DNA from: Discostella pseudostelligera
Lineage: Eukaryota > Bacillariophyta > Thalassiosirophyceae > Thalassiosirales > Thalassiosiraceae
Reading direction: 5' to 3'
DNA length: 64,000 bases
NCBI GenBank assembly: GCA_036940085.1
Contig: JALLBK010000067.1
Coordinates: 1 to 64,000 of the forward strand
The position numbers and the translations under genes are program-made. The number at the start of each line of letters is the position of its first letter. The first letter of the stretch is position 1. Below are positions 1-10,935 of this stretch, in pieces. The notes beneath the pieces were generated by a model. It saw nothing but the letters and a program-made list of their open reading frames with translations, was not told where the DNA came from and searched no databases.

Positions 1-22
1 AAATCTTTCTCGCTTCTCAAAA

Positions 23-31
23 TTTCCCGCC
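23..31 (+). promoter_or_regulatory. E2F-like TTTCCCGCC upstream of the PrsW gene
   Basis: 113 nt before the start codon; followed at 49-72 by a GTGCTC hexamer repeat. Confidence 0.45.
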
Positions 32-143
32 TTACCTTTCGTCAGCTTCGTGCTCGTGCTCGTGCTCGTGCTCTCGCGAGCACTCGCAATTATTCTAACC
101 ATCAAGGGAGTCTCCTATCCTCATTTAATATCAGGATAAAACA

Positions 144-2415
144 ATGGCGCCGAGAGTCTCTTCGGTACTCACGCCAATCTCCGAGAGGCGTCATAATTAT
201 CAGGAGGCGGTCCAAATTGCGTCGGCCTCCACCCCCCGCCGCCGTAAGACGTATCGCGGTGGATTTCACACTAGTATATGTGACATTTTTCGCGACCCGC
301 ACAGCCGTACTGATTGTTGTGCAGTGGCGTGCTGTGGCGTTCTTGCTAGTGATCGAAATAGGTACCTGCTTTCAGGAGAGCGGCCGCCACTGTGGCGTCG
401 GGTGTTGCTTTACTTCGTCATCCCGATTCTGTTTATTGGAGCAATAGGTTACTTCTCAGTGGATGTTCCCGTAGTCGAAGAGGGTGGAGATGGGGGCGAT
501 GGCGACGATGGTGAGCAAACCATGAAAGTTCCTCGTCAAGAAATAGTTTGGTCATTCATAGCCTACATCTGGATCGTTTCCATCTGGGCCTGGTGGGTAA
601 GTGCCACCGAAGTTCAACTCTATCATGACTTCACGTTGTTGGAAATAATGACTTGCAATGTCTTTTTATTTACAGAGCAAACGGCAACTGCGGTCGCAAA
701 TCATGACGAAGTTGTATGAAGAATGGTCGCAAGAATCGGGGCAGGAGCTAAACCAACAACAGCTTCGAGCATTCCTACGACGTCACAATCAAGATTTATC
801 GAGAGCGCACCGCTCCTGTAGCTGCTGCTACACGCATGATGATGACTTCTATAGCGAGAGCGATGTATGGAACAGCCAAAGTCTAGAGAGAGGTGACAAT
901 AATGACTGTCCCGATGAGGACTGTTGCACTAACTTTTGGGACTTCTTATCCAAGATGTTTTGGTGCTGCGGCTGCTGGTGTCAGTGCTGTGGAGCTTGCG
1001 CAATAGCCCAAGAGGAGCGGGAGGTCAATCGATTGACTCGATATGAGCAACAAGAAATCGATTACATCACGTTTCAGCCGTATTCTGAATACTTCCCTTC
1101 CATCCAATATCTGCGAGAGAATCAAATCAAAAGTCCTTGGGAACACCTTCAGGCAACGTCAGCACTGTCTAGGAAGATTTTAAGAAACGTCGCCGGTGTT
1201 TTGATTTTGTTGATTCTCTTTGCCTTGTCAGATATTGACTCAAACTTCACTTGGGAAAACGTGATCGTCCTGCTCCTAACTCTTGGGCAGGCATTCTTCA
1301 TTGAATATCTTGTCCACTGGAGGTGGAATCGATTCAACCTCTCGTTTGATTCAGTGGCTAAGTATTTTGGTGAGACTACGGAACATTTTTTATTCATATG
1401 CTTTCCCGAAATGCATCACATTCATCTCAAGACCCGTTTGATTTGTCACTTTGCAAAGCATGTGGTTTCTTTCTCGCAACGCCCCTGGCCATAATGTTCG
1501 AGATGATTGTGTCGACTTTATTTTGGATCGTCAGCGTGGTCATTGTGGCTATTGTTTTTGCATCAAACCCCGATCTTGTTAATGAGTGGGCATCGGATTC
1601 GAAGGCAGTAGTCAAGGACATCATTGTGAACCATGCTGAAGTATTCGTGTTCGTTCAGTTTGTGAACGCTTTCTGCGTGGCTGCTCTTGTCGAGGAAATG
1701 GTGAAATACTTTTCGTATAGAATGGTGGTGACTCCAGATCTGAATCCTCGACTCCGTGCGGTGCCTTTGTCAACAAACGCCTCTTCGGAGGAAGCTGACC
1801 ATGTCGATGAGCGTCGGAACAGTCAAAAATCTACTGGCTCGGGAATAACTGTTGCGGTGAGTCCTCTTTGCGCGAAGAGATATTAACCTTTACTTCGATT
1901 TGTCTCATCTTCCACATCTGCCCATGTAGATGGTGTCTGTGGCTTTGGGTTTCGCATGCTGTGAGAATCTCCTCTATGTCTTTGTCTACAGTCCACCGTC
2001 CATTGGAAATGAGATTTCTGTGCTTCTCGTCAGGTCATTCTTTCCTGTGCATCCCCTGTGCGCTGCTATTCAAAGCATCGGTGTCTGCAAACGAGACCTC
2101 GAAGGCGACAAACGATATGGTTTGGGTCGAATCATTGTTCCGGCGATCCTGTTGCATGGAACTTTTGATTTTGTTCTAATGGTAGCAGCATTGTTTCAGC
2201 AAGTGCAGAACATCAAAGAGGGCAATGACGATGATAGCACTGCTGCATCACCTGAAAAGGTTGAAAGTGTAGATCTTGCAACGCAGCTTCCTGCCTTGGT
2301 TGCTGGGTTGGTACTTGTTGTTTGTGGGAATTTGTACTACGTCTTTCAATCTCGAGGTCAAACTCGCAGGCTCGTTGCGATGGATAACGAGGAGTTGTCT
2401 GGGATTGTAAATTAA
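144..2415 (+). CDS. PrsW-family intramembrane metalloprotease
   Basis: Spliced from 144-596, 676-1369, 1432-1856 and 1930-2415 (685 residues); all joins have GT/AG borders and keep frame. The C-terminal half carries the PrsW signatures in order: EEMVK (EExxK), FACCENLLY (FxxxEN), an R...HPLCAA segment and LHGTFD (HxxxD), each in or beside a hydrophobic segment. PrsW proteins are polytopic proteases that cut membrane-bound substrates within the lipid bilayer; in bacteria the target is an anti-sigma factor. The N-terminal half is unlike bacterial PrsW: two hydrophobic segments, an acidic stretch, and a Cys-rich patch (FWCCGCWCQCC) around residues 235-250 that could be acylated or bind metal. 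Substrate and membrane are unknown. The stop lies 27 nt from the convergent TruA stop. The family call rests on motif order and is fairly firm; the function is inferred. Confidence 0.8.
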
Positions 2416-2442
2416 GATTATGTCTTAGTGTGTCGATGATGT

Positions 2443-3969
2443 TCAACCAGTTTGCCAATCGAAATCTATGTCCTTGGGATAATTAACTGCTACCAACGTC
2501 AATCCTCGTGCTGGAGCGCATATCCTTCGGCTCTGGGGGGTGTCATCCGTTGAATTTCCATCCCATGTGCCTGTATCCAATGCGTTACGAACATCGTCTA
2601 GCTCTAAATGCCCACATCCCACAGCGACAATCGTACCAACAATGTTCCTAATCATCTTGTAAAGAAATCGATCACCGGTGATGGTAACAGTAAATGTCTG
2701 TGGGCCGCAATCATGCAACCCACTCCTCTCTACTTGCGTACCAACCAATCGACTGCCATGATGCATGAACCTATCTTCAAATTTATCTATTGCATGGCTT
2801 GACTGAGATGAACCAATTTCCCAGCTCGGCAATTGTTCCTTTGTCTCGTGCAAAATATCACACTTCCAAAGTTTGCAAATTGTGCTTTGTATCCGTCCTC
2901 GGTCAGTGCCACGAAATGCAGATCGGAATGCACCATAGTCCTGCGGTTTGGCGGTGCAAAATAAATTCGCAGCGGCCAATGCACGTTCGAGACGAAACCG
3001 CTTTCCATTCATACCCACGGCCCTACTTGATGAACCATCTAAATGCCAGACATGTTGGCTTTGAAGAGGGTCATGAATTGATCCTAATGCAAACTTGTAC
3101 GTGTAGGTTTTGCTCATGGTGTGCAATGCAGGATGAAATGGATCAGAGTGCCCACTGTTGTTGTTGTATCGCAAATGCGGAAGTGGAGATGCTGCCAGAA
3201 CACGCACGTCTGGGGGTAGCATTCTATTCAAAACAAATACTAATTTGGAGAGATCTGATCCGAATGGTAACGGTAGGAAGTTTGACGTATCCTCGTGTGA
3301 GGTGGGCCTAGTTGTCATGATGTCATGTGTCGGACTACTACTATTGGTGCAGTAGAACTGCGCAACCAGCGAATGAGCATGTACGCCTGCATCTGTACGA
3401 CTGCATGCCTCGATTATGATGCGTTTTGCATCGATATTTCCATAGATCTTTGCAAGGGTGAAGCGTATCGTATCGTCGACGGTGCGTACTCTGCCGTATT
3501 GTTTACCATAACCACCTCCTTTCCGCTGGAGAGTACGGCTACGTCGTGTTTGTTTTCGTTTTGGAGGATGTTTGTTATCATCGCCATTATTATCGGATTT
3601 GCCATCATGGTGTTGATCATTCTTTAAATCCGAGTTACCAGCAGTCCATCCGCGGAAATAAGTTCCATCATATGCACATTTGATGATTGCACTTGTCAGG
3701 ATGTCATTACCAGCGATACCTTCAGTATCTGATCCTGAATTTTTGTGAACGATATTGAGTGGGTTAGCATCCAGCTTGTTGTGACCGGCCAATCTCATCT
3801 CACTGGATCTTAACGTGTGGTATTGACGGGTAGGTGCTACTCCAAATGCATCCACAGATAGCATCATCGGCAACTTCATCGACATCGACATCGACATCGA
3901 TGATCCATCCTGGCGATGAATCAGCAATAATCCTATGATGGATGTTTCTAGTGATATGGTATGGCCCAT
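2443..3969 (-). CDS. truA: tRNA pseudouridine synthase A (TruA/PUS family), probably organellar
   Basis: Single exon, 508 residues. It isomerises uridine to pseudouridine in tRNA (positions 38-40 in TruA/Pus3, other sites in Pus1). The family core is clear: YDGTYFRGW at 100-108, [10 protein letters not shown] at 190-199 with catalytic Asp193, and [11 protein letters not shown] in the C-terminal domain. Bacterial TruA is about 270 residues; the extra length comes from an N-terminal leader and a low-complexity, charged insert at about 112-160. The leader has a hydrophobic start, a (SM)4 run and [10 protein letters not shown] at 37-46, which resembles the diatom plastid cleavage motif; plastid import is likely but not certain. 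It is divergent from the GT64 gene across a 283-nt gap and convergent with the PrsW gene. Confidence 0.9.
   Translation of the reverse strand: MGHTISLETSIIGLLLIHRQDGSSMSMSMSMKLPMMLSVDAFGVAPTRQYHTLRSSEMRLAGHNKLDANPLNIVHKNSGSDTEGIAGNDILTSAIIKCAYDGTYFRGWTAGNSDLKNDQHHDGKSDNNGDDNKHPPKRKQTRRSRTLQRKGGGYGKQYGRVRTVDDTIRFTLAKIYGNIDAKRIIIEACSRTDAGVHAHSLVAQFYCTNSSSPTHDIMTTRPTSHEDTSNFLPLPFGSDLSKLVFVLNRMLPPDVRVLAASPLPHLRYNNNSGHSDPFHPALHTMSKTYTYKFALGSIHDPLQSQHVWHLDGSSSRAVGMNGKRFRLERALAAANLFCTAKPQDYGAFRSAFRGTDRGRIQSTICKLWKCDILHETKEQLPSWEIGSSQSSHAIDKFEDRFMHHGSRLVGTQVERSGLHDCGPQTFTVTITGDRFLYKMIRNIVGTIVAVGCGHLELDDVRNALDTGTWDGNSTDDTPQSRRICAPARGLTLVAVNYPKDIDFDWQTG
3880..3902. repeat. CATCGA hexamer repeat inside the TruA gene
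   Basis: About four copies of ATCGAC/CATCGA; on the coding strand they encode the (Ser-Met)4 run in the leader peptide. Confidence 0.85.
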
Positions 3970-4120
3970 CCTTTGGCTAGCTGCTGCATAGGAAAGTGGT
4001 AATGGTAAATAGCGAGGGTCAGGCCGCCCACATAGCTATCGTAGGGTCGTCGGCGGCTGCGGCTGCCATCGATTGATGGGTGGTGGCAACGACGGACAGG
4101 CGGAGGACCATTTCTTCATC

Positions 4121-4140
4121 CTCCCGCCAAAAAGTAATAC
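4121..4140 (+). promoter_or_regulatory. E2F-like box CTCCCGCCAAAAAGTAATAC
   Basis: It lies in the TruA/GT64 divergent gap, 113 nt before the GT64 start. It is nearly the same 20-mer as the one at 9231-9250, extending well beyond the E2F core. Confidence 0.55.
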
Positions 4141-4252
4141 GATACCTTTGCCTTTGCCGATGGGCCGCTTGCCGCTCTGCATGCTACGACACCCTGCTCT
4201 TCATCTCCGCTGTTTGCACTCTATCTCTGTCCCCATCATCATTGCCGTCGGC

Positions 4253-6184
4253 ATGTCTACTACGTCATCGCCGTCAGACCCAACTGACAGGTTCGAGCTC
4301 AAATACGGCGCAGCCAGTGAGAGATCAGAGGTCCACCGGCAGCGACCCCCATCGTCATCGTCGTATCGTCTCCCCTTTCGTGCTGGCTCCAATCGCATGC
4401 TCGTAATTGTCGGGTTGTTGATCATGTGCTTCATGATTCTAACAGTATCGTTGGGTCTGTATCAAGTCAATCAACATTCAGTATCGTTGCAGTTGACGCT
4501 GCAGGACTTTGACGGCCAATGGACGAAGGACAACGCAAATTCTACACAGCAGCAACTGCGGCACAATGAGAAAAGTGCCGATTTATCCAATGATGAAAGA
4601 ACTGTGTTCGAATCAATAATCAAGCGTGTACGATGGGCAGAAACTCATTGCAATGACACTCCCAGAGAAGAGAGAAACAGTATAACGAAAGCCTTCCAGC
4701 CTGTCACCGATTTACCAATGCTGCCAGAAGGAGGTGTCGCAACTGCACTTGAGCAATGGCTCAATGAAAATTCATCACCAATAACAGTACATCATAGTGA
4801 TGCATACCCTACATGTTATTTACCCCCAACAAAATCGTGTCATGTTACTACATATACTCTCGTCATCATGTCACATACTACTGAACGACTTGAGGTATTC
4901 ATGGATCCACTTGCCAACATGGTGGATTCATGGCCAGGATTGACGGAAGTTATCATCGTTTGGAATTCGCCACGTGAGACTTTGACAAATGCTGTCAATA
5001 ATAGCAATGATAGCAAAGACAAGCGATATGCAACAATGCTGCTTCAATGGCACGAGGATCCTTCCCATCCACTACGAGTATTCTTCTCGCTTGAGAATGG
5101 TCTTTCGAACAATTTGCTCAATCGATACCATCCCAAGTTGGAACCGAAAAATGAAGCAGTCATGTATTTTGATGATGATGGTCCATTTTGGAGCAAGGAG
5201 ACGATGGTATATGTTGGATTTGAGTTGTGGAAACGAAATTCCAATGTTCAGGTGGGTGGTTTCCCTCGCAATGTACGATTCTTGAGTGATCGAATGAAAA
5301 GGCTGGAGAAAGACAATTTACAAAAGAGCATTGATATCATTACAACAGATGCTAGCGGTGGCAACGATAACGAGGCCTATCCAACCTTTACCCCCATTTG
5401 TCGAAATGTCACGGGTGATCATGTTGAATACAATTACTTCACCTTCCCTGATTTTGCTGGACATGTCCTTCTGCCATCGGGGACGTTCTTGCATCGAAAA
5501 TACTTGTGTTTTATTTGGCATCCAGCCTTTGAGGAGTTGCGACAATGGGTGGTTGCGCACAAAACCATGCCGGATGATATGACTGTGTCGACGCTTATTT
5601 CTCATCTGTCGGGTAGGGCACCGAGAACTTTCCCGAAGGAGGTGGAGGTTAGATCGTCCTCGAAATCACGTATGATACCGCCAAACGATTTCGTCAGAGT
5701 TGAAGAGATAGATTCTCCGTCCCCAGATCAATCGCATCGACGACTCCTGTGGAAACAAAAGGGATGGGGTAACATGAGGGAGGAGGCAATTAACTCCATC
5801 CTAGGATACTTTGGCAGCGTACATCCCGGTACTGTGGGTTGGTGTGCAGGAACACCCTACATGAAAAGGAACAATCGTGGCGTACCATTTGTTTGCCATC
5901 CCGAAAAGCCCACCTTGGATTTAATACCGTGGTTAGTAGAAGGAGGAAATGGGTCTACCCAGTGTCCTCTGATTCCTCAGTCGGCGTTAACTGCGACGAA
6001 GGAAGACGTTATCGGTGGTGAGAACGATGATTCCTTCTGCGGGGAATGCAAATACAAAAACTCATTCTCCTGTCAAAAGAGGTTTCAGTATTTGATTGAC
6101 AACTACAATAACTCTCCGGCAGAAGCCAAAGCAAACGTTCTTAGCGAGGACGCAAATTGCAATAGAATAAATACTAATATATGA
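4253..6184 (+). CDS. Exostosin-like GT64 glycosyltransferase, type II membrane protein
   Basis: Single exon, 643 residues from the ATG at 4253. The frame is open from 4073, but residues upstream of 4253 look like translated promoter, and 4253 gives a short cytosolic tail before one membrane anchor at about 44-66. The lumenal part contains YTLVIMSHTTERLE, VIIVWNSP, an aromatic-DDD motif (VMYFDDDGPFW, about 303-313) for the metal/UDP-sugar site, and VGGFPRNVRF, the pattern of the exostosin C-terminal transferase domain (GT64). Animal members add N-acetylhexosamine to heparan-type glycans; the diatom acceptor is unknown. A Cys-containing C-terminal tail follows. Expected location is the Golgi. 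An E2F-like element lies at 4121-4134. Confidence 0.82.
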   Translation: MSTTSSPSDPTDRFELKYGAASERSEVHRQRPPSSSSYRLPFRAGSNRMLVIVGLLIMCFMILTVSLGLYQVNQHSVSLQLTLQDFDGQWTKDNANSTQQQLRHNEKSADLSNDERTVFESIIKRVRWAETHCNDTPREERNSITKAFQPVTDLPMLPEGGVATALEQWLNENSSPITVHHSDAYPTCYLPPTKSCHVTTYTLVIMSHTTERLEVFMDPLANMVDSWPGLTEVIIVWNSPRETLTNAVNNSNDSKDKRYATMLLQWHEDPSHPLRVFFSLENGLSNNLLNRYHPKLEPKNEAVMYFDDDGPFWSKETMVYVGFELWKRNSNVQVGGFPRNVRFLSDRMKRLEKDNLQKSIDIITTDASGGNDNEAYPTFTPICRNVTGDHVEYNYFTFPDFAGHVLLPSGTFLHRKYLCFIWHPAFEELRQWVVAHKTMPDDMTVSTLISHLSGRAPRTFPKEVEVRSSSKSRMIPPNDFVRVEEIDSPSPDQSHRRLLWKQKGWGNMREEAINSILGYFGSVHPGTVGWCAGTPYMKRNNRGVPFVCHPEKPTLDLIPWLVEGGNGSTQCPLIPQSALTATKEDVIGGENDDSFCGECKYKNSFSCQKRFQYLIDNYNNSPAEAKANVLSEDANCNRINTNI

Positions 6185-6219
6185 CAAACTGATAATTTGC
6201 GGCGTGTAATAGTCATTTA

Positions 6220-8922
6220 TCATAATGGCAACGAGTGTGACGCTTGAAGTGATTCTCGATGCTCTTTCAATCGTCGTTCATACCATGGTCGACGCAGCTT
6301 TCGTAATGCGCGGCATTCCTGCGATCGTACCCAGGACTTGGTCTGTCGCAATTCCGATGCCACGAGCGTGACGGTTCGTGTTATTCCATCGTTGATTCCA
6401 TATCGAAGGCAGAGGACGCTGCGCTCGTCTTCTCCCAGTTTCTGGCAAACGAAAGACGCAAGTTGGTCAGTGACAAAGAATCATGTGCATTTTGTCCTTC
6501 AAATAAAGGGTTGGATTCGGCTTAAACTTACCCCAAGCATGTACTGTATATCGTTATGCAGTAATCCATGGTCAACATTTTGTTCCGGTGTCTTCTCGTC
6601 AAATATCACCGCGGAGGAATCAACCATATCCCCCACCACTGCCTCACTCTCATGGCCCAAATCCTTCGGGTTGTTCATGTATTTCGGTCGTTCCAGTGAA
6701 ATGGCATTGCGAGTATTGCGAATCATTTTGTTGTATTTATCTATGGACATGTCCATCTCATCGGCCATTTCCTCGTTGGTAGGCATGCGTCCTAATTCTT
6801 GCTGTAATATTTGTCGTGCTCTCCGGACCTTATTCAGTAAATTGTGCACGTGTACTGGAAGCCGGATTGTACGAGAGTGATAGGCGATGGATCTAAAAAC
6901 AGCCTGTTGGATCCACCATGATGCGTATGTTGAGAACTTGAAGCCCTTCTTAGGATCGAATTTCTCCGCGGCACGGGCAAGTCCAAGACTACCTTCCTGG
7001 ACCAAATCTTGCACATTGACACCAACACCATGGTATCTACGTGCAATGCTCACCACTAGGCGCATGTTACATTGTACCATACGCTGTTTGGCTTCTTTTG
7101 CTGTTAACATCATCTCTCGAAAAACTCTGGGAGAGCCACGGTTGATGGGTTCACCGGGCGCTGTTCGTAGGCGGTGGAGAAATATATCAGTCTCATCCTC
7201 ATCATCCTCTTCTCCATCGTCTCCCGATTTGCTAGTAGTATCTGATTTCTTTCTCATAAACTTCTCGTAGCTATCATCGTAGAAGTTCTTCAATTGCGTA
7301 GGAGGGGGTTTCTTCGCTCTTCCTTTCCCCCTACCGACACCAGTATCATTCACCAATCCATTCCCCATGAACATATTTGGATCCAATTCATCCGCTTCAT
7401 ATCCCGAGGGACGGATCTGCCTATCCAAATCGTCATCTACATAATTTTCAGAACACATCTCCGCATCAAAGGTATCGAACCCACACGCGGCGGCCCATTC
7501 GGCAATGGTGGGCATACGATCCAGTTGTAGCGTCAAACCCTCGTGTACCGCCTGACACTTAACCATGAACTTCACCTTCATCCCTAGTGAATACTCTTCC
7601 TTGGCCTTGAGAAGCTCCGTTTTGTAATATCGATTCAGATTCAATGAGTCATTGGGCACCTTTCCAGTAGTTTCATAATTGCGATTGTCATCTTGCACCT
7701 GCTGTGTCTGCTGCTGCTGTTGTTGTTTGTCTTGTGGTAGTAAGTTACCATCGCGTCGAGAGACAGGCAAGGATTTGGTTACGCGCTGACGTCGGTTGCG
7801 TTGCTTGTTGATGATGGCACTGGCCCCGTAGAGAGACGACGGTTGTTCAGCAAGGTTCTTTGATGTGGTGCCCTTGACCGTGACTTTGGAGAGAGATTTC
7901 GTTTTCATGTTTTGCTTCGTTGATTGTGAGTTGGCTTCACCGGAAGAGTCCTTTTTCAAGAGAGACCCACCAGTGATTTTGACTGCTATTTTGTCGGCGG
8001 GGACATCGATCTCTTGAACTTTGTTCGGTTGGACCATGTTATCCATCGATGATGATGACGATTCTCCGTCTTCGGCGATTGAATTCTTTCGTGGTCTGCC
8101 CCGCTTTCGCTTTTCTGACGTAGGTGCATTACTCGTATTGGAATCATTCTCATTCTCAGCCTCCAACCACTCTCCAAAATCATTCGACCGTTCCTTAATT
8201 TTCTCATCTAATTTTTCAATCAATGACCCCACAGCCCATCGTGCTTGATTGCTCCCATCCTCTCTATACAAGTATTTGGAATCCCGAGGACGGAGGGAAT
8301 ATCCCCCCTCTCGGGCAGCCTGTTGTCGCAACATGCCCATGCTGGTGGCGCCCGCGACGCTTCCCATTCGTTTCTGTGCCACGCCAATTGTATTTTCGGG
8401 TGGTGACTCTAAAAGTGATGATGATGATCCCTGGTCCAAAGAAGGAGTAGATGTAGTGACCTGGGTAAACGTCTCGAGTAGCATGGCCGCGGCATTCATA
8501 TCGGCAAACAACGAAGATTCGCCGTCATTAATTCGTTGCTGTGGTTCGCCACCATTATTTATTGTTTGTTGTCTCAATGCTTTGATGGCACTGATGCGCT
8601 TTTCGTTGGAAGCCGACTTCATTGGTTGAACCTCTTCTATTATTGATGACGATGACCGTGGTGATTGTTTCTGTGCGAAGAAGGTTGGTCGGCATCTGCT
8701 GCTACTGCTGCCGCTGCGTCGCCAATTGTTCGTTGACGATGACGAGAGGAAGGCGCATGTCGTGGCAGACGGGCTCAGCGCACATGACTTCTGTTGACAA
8801 CATGCAATTAAAGTGAACCCTGCGGCGGCGGCTGATGCTCGTTTGCGAGTTGACGGCCTCATCGTGGACTCCATTGTAATTATACTGTTATGGCTGCACC
8901 TACTACACCGCGTATCTTTCAT
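6220..8922 (-). CDS. Plastid RNA polymerase sigma factor (sigma-70 family)
   Basis: Two exons, 8922-6532 and 6441-6220 (870 residues). The second exon is easily missed: splicing gives MLG/KLGEDERSVLCLRYG and restores region 4. Region 2 includes RYHGVGVNVQDLVQEGSLGL and FSTYASWWIQQAV (core binding and -10 recognition); region 3 contains GRMPTNEEMADEM; region 4 ends with an HTH-like segment and a basic tail. Sigma factors direct the bacterial-type plastid polymerase to promoters. The N-terminus has signal-like hydrophobics and TTCAFLS, fitting plastid import; the start could be Met17 or Met21. The long N-terminal region is rich in Ser, Gln and Asn, has a poly-Q tract, and carries an AT-hook-like KRKRGRPRK at 271-279. 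The LHC-like gene is divergent across 411 nt. Confidence 0.92.
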
Positions 8923-9333
8923 GGTCGGTCACCGGTGCCGGACGGAGTGGCGAGAGTTGAAGTGGCATGGCGGAATGGTTGGCGGAAGAGAGACAGACGT
9001 TATGACGCAGCAAGTTGAGGTTCCACTGAATCTGAATCTCCCGCGGGAGGACAAATTTGTTTGGACGAGCTCTTTCCCCCTTGGGTGGATTTCATCCGAT
9101 CACGTGCACCTTACCAAAGAATGGAAGAAGGATCCAACTTCAACCCGTGACAACAGTAATGAATGTCTCCCCCTTCGGAAGGATCTGCTTCAACTTCAGG
9201 TGCGATGGACAGACAGGATCTTCCACCTCTCTCCCGCCAAAAGTAATACCTAATACCCCTCGTACCTATCGAGCCCAGCACCATAATATTATGGTGCCCA
9301 CCATCACCATCACCATCACCATTATCTCACATC
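8923..9333. promoter_or_regulatory. Divergent promoter gap between sigma factor and LHC-like genes
   Basis: No convincing gene. The gap contains a 12-bp palindrome CTCCCGCGGGAG at 9038-9049, a CACGTG box at 9101-9106, TGACGC at 9003-9008, an E2F-like CTCCCGCCAAAA at 9231-9242 followed by GTAATACC, and a (CAC/CAT) trinucleotide run at about 9299-9320. It may be a shared bidirectional promoter for two plastid-function genes (inference). Confidence 0.5.
9231..9250 (+). promoter_or_regulatory. E2F-like box CTCCCGCCAAAAGTAATACC
   Basis: In the sigma/LHC-like divergent gap, 84 nt before the LHC-like start; near-copy of the 4121 element. Confidence 0.55.
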
Positions 9334-10839
9334 ATGCTAACCATGAAGCCCAACCACATCGTCGCGGCAATAAATATTTCTCTGTGCATAGGGGGGCGGG
9401 CCTTTCCTATTGCCAACACTGCAATCATCGTTACCCGCGGAAACTCGCTCGCTCGGCATGATGATGCTCGCCACACCCTTCTTCGAGTGTCAATGGCGTC
9501 GGATGTGGTAGATTCAGATTCCAGCATCGACAGTGATGGCGATGGTGACGATGCCGATATTGGTGACAGAATAATCTACCCACGCAAATCTCAGGAATCG
9601 GATATTTTTCTCGGCGAGTTTGATGAGACAATTGATTGGGAACCATTAGATATTGATGAGATGGATGATTTTTTCAATGCGATAGATTATCCTGGTGATG
9701 ATTATGTCGATATTGACGATGGCGACGAGGACTTTTTGGAGGAATTCGATAAGGAAACATTATTGGAAATATTAGGTCTTGAAGATGATGGAAAGACTAT
9801 AACAATATCAGATGAAGATGGAATGTTATCGGAATCAGATCTTTTTGCGGATTGGGATCGTCTTGTTTCCTATCAGCAAGCAAAGTCGAAGGATGTGCCA
9901 CCAAAACCAAGTAGTGGGATAGACAAGGGTATTGAAAACCTAGAAAGAGCACTACTAGGTGGGGTCGTCCCAGTCGAAGCTGGTGTTGGCAGTGGAATGC
10001 TTCCATGCGACTATGGGTTTGATCCGCTCGATCTATCTACAAAAGATTATTTCAAGCAGATACAAAACTTCATTCTGAAATTAGTGCCCGCACGGAAGAA
10101 TGTGTCGACGACCGATGAAAAGAAACTGCAAGAACCAGAGGCGGGAGCGGCCATGCCTACGATAGGATTTGTTGGTGAAGACGATGATCGACCTCCTGCT
10201 TTAATTTTACGAGATTACAGAGAGGCAGAGATACGACATGGGAGGTTGGCCATGCTGGCGGCGATTATTTGGCCTTTGCAAGAAATTCTAGACCGAATCT
10301 TCATTCCTTATTCGTTCGGTTCGACTACTGTTATATATGGTGGAACGACACTACCATTCATGCCATTGATCATGACCTTTTTCATGCTCAACTTGGGATA
10401 TCTGGATATTTACTCAAGGTAAGAAGTGAGAATTGACGTTGTATTGTGTTTGTTCTTCTGTTGTATCACGCCAATCGGGAAGTTCCTCAACATACACATT
10501 CTCTTTGGCAAATCAAGTGAGATCAAGCAAAATGAAGCGGGGGATGCATTCTTACCCGGCGAGTGTTTCTGGGATCCTCTCTGTGTGATGCAAGGCGCCT
10601 CGGATCAGATGAAACGCAACATGCAAGAGAGGGAAATCTTAAATGGCCGAGCTGCAATGATTGCGGTGTCTGCGTTCATATTTGAGGAAGCAATGACTCA
10701 CAAACCGCTTGTGGCGTTACCGACGAATGCACTTCTCTTTATGCCTGCGTATCAAGTGCCATTCATTCAACAGTGGCTTGATATTCAGTTTGGCAACATT
10801 GATTATTCGGCAACTTCAATAATAGATCCTGGACTCTAA
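9334..10839 (+). CDS. LHC-superfamily (chlorophyll-binding-like) protein with acidic N-terminal extension
   Basis: Two exons, 9334-10418 and 10518-10839 (468 residues). The second half has the light-harvesting fold: LPCDYGFDPLDLS, helix 1 with REAEIRHGRLAML (the E..HGR chlorophyll-ligand pattern), a middle hydrophobic helix ending NLGYLDIYS at the exon join, and helix 3 with EREILNGRAAMIAV (E..NGR). The N-terminus has a signal-like segment ending RAFPIA, consistent with plastid import; Met1 or Met4 could start. Between leader and LHC domain lie about 140 residues dominated by Asp and Glu, absent from ordinary fucoxanthin-chlorophyll proteins of about 200 residues. It could be a RedCAP or another atypical LHC-like protein; I cannot assign the subgroup by eye. 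Its 3' end converges on midasin with a 96-nt gap. Confidence 0.85.
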
Positions 10840-10935
10840 AAATGAGTGAATGCGGTGTTACTCACAATAACTACTTAATTAGCAAACATTTTTCCGCTTG
10901 TAACTGGAGTGCTTCATCATAAGTATTGATTACTC

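Noticed and set aside
6442..6531. Sigma factor ending at 6499 without region 4
   Set aside because: A GTAAGT donor and TTTGCCAG acceptor remove 90 nt and restore a normal region 4, so the truncation is only apparent.
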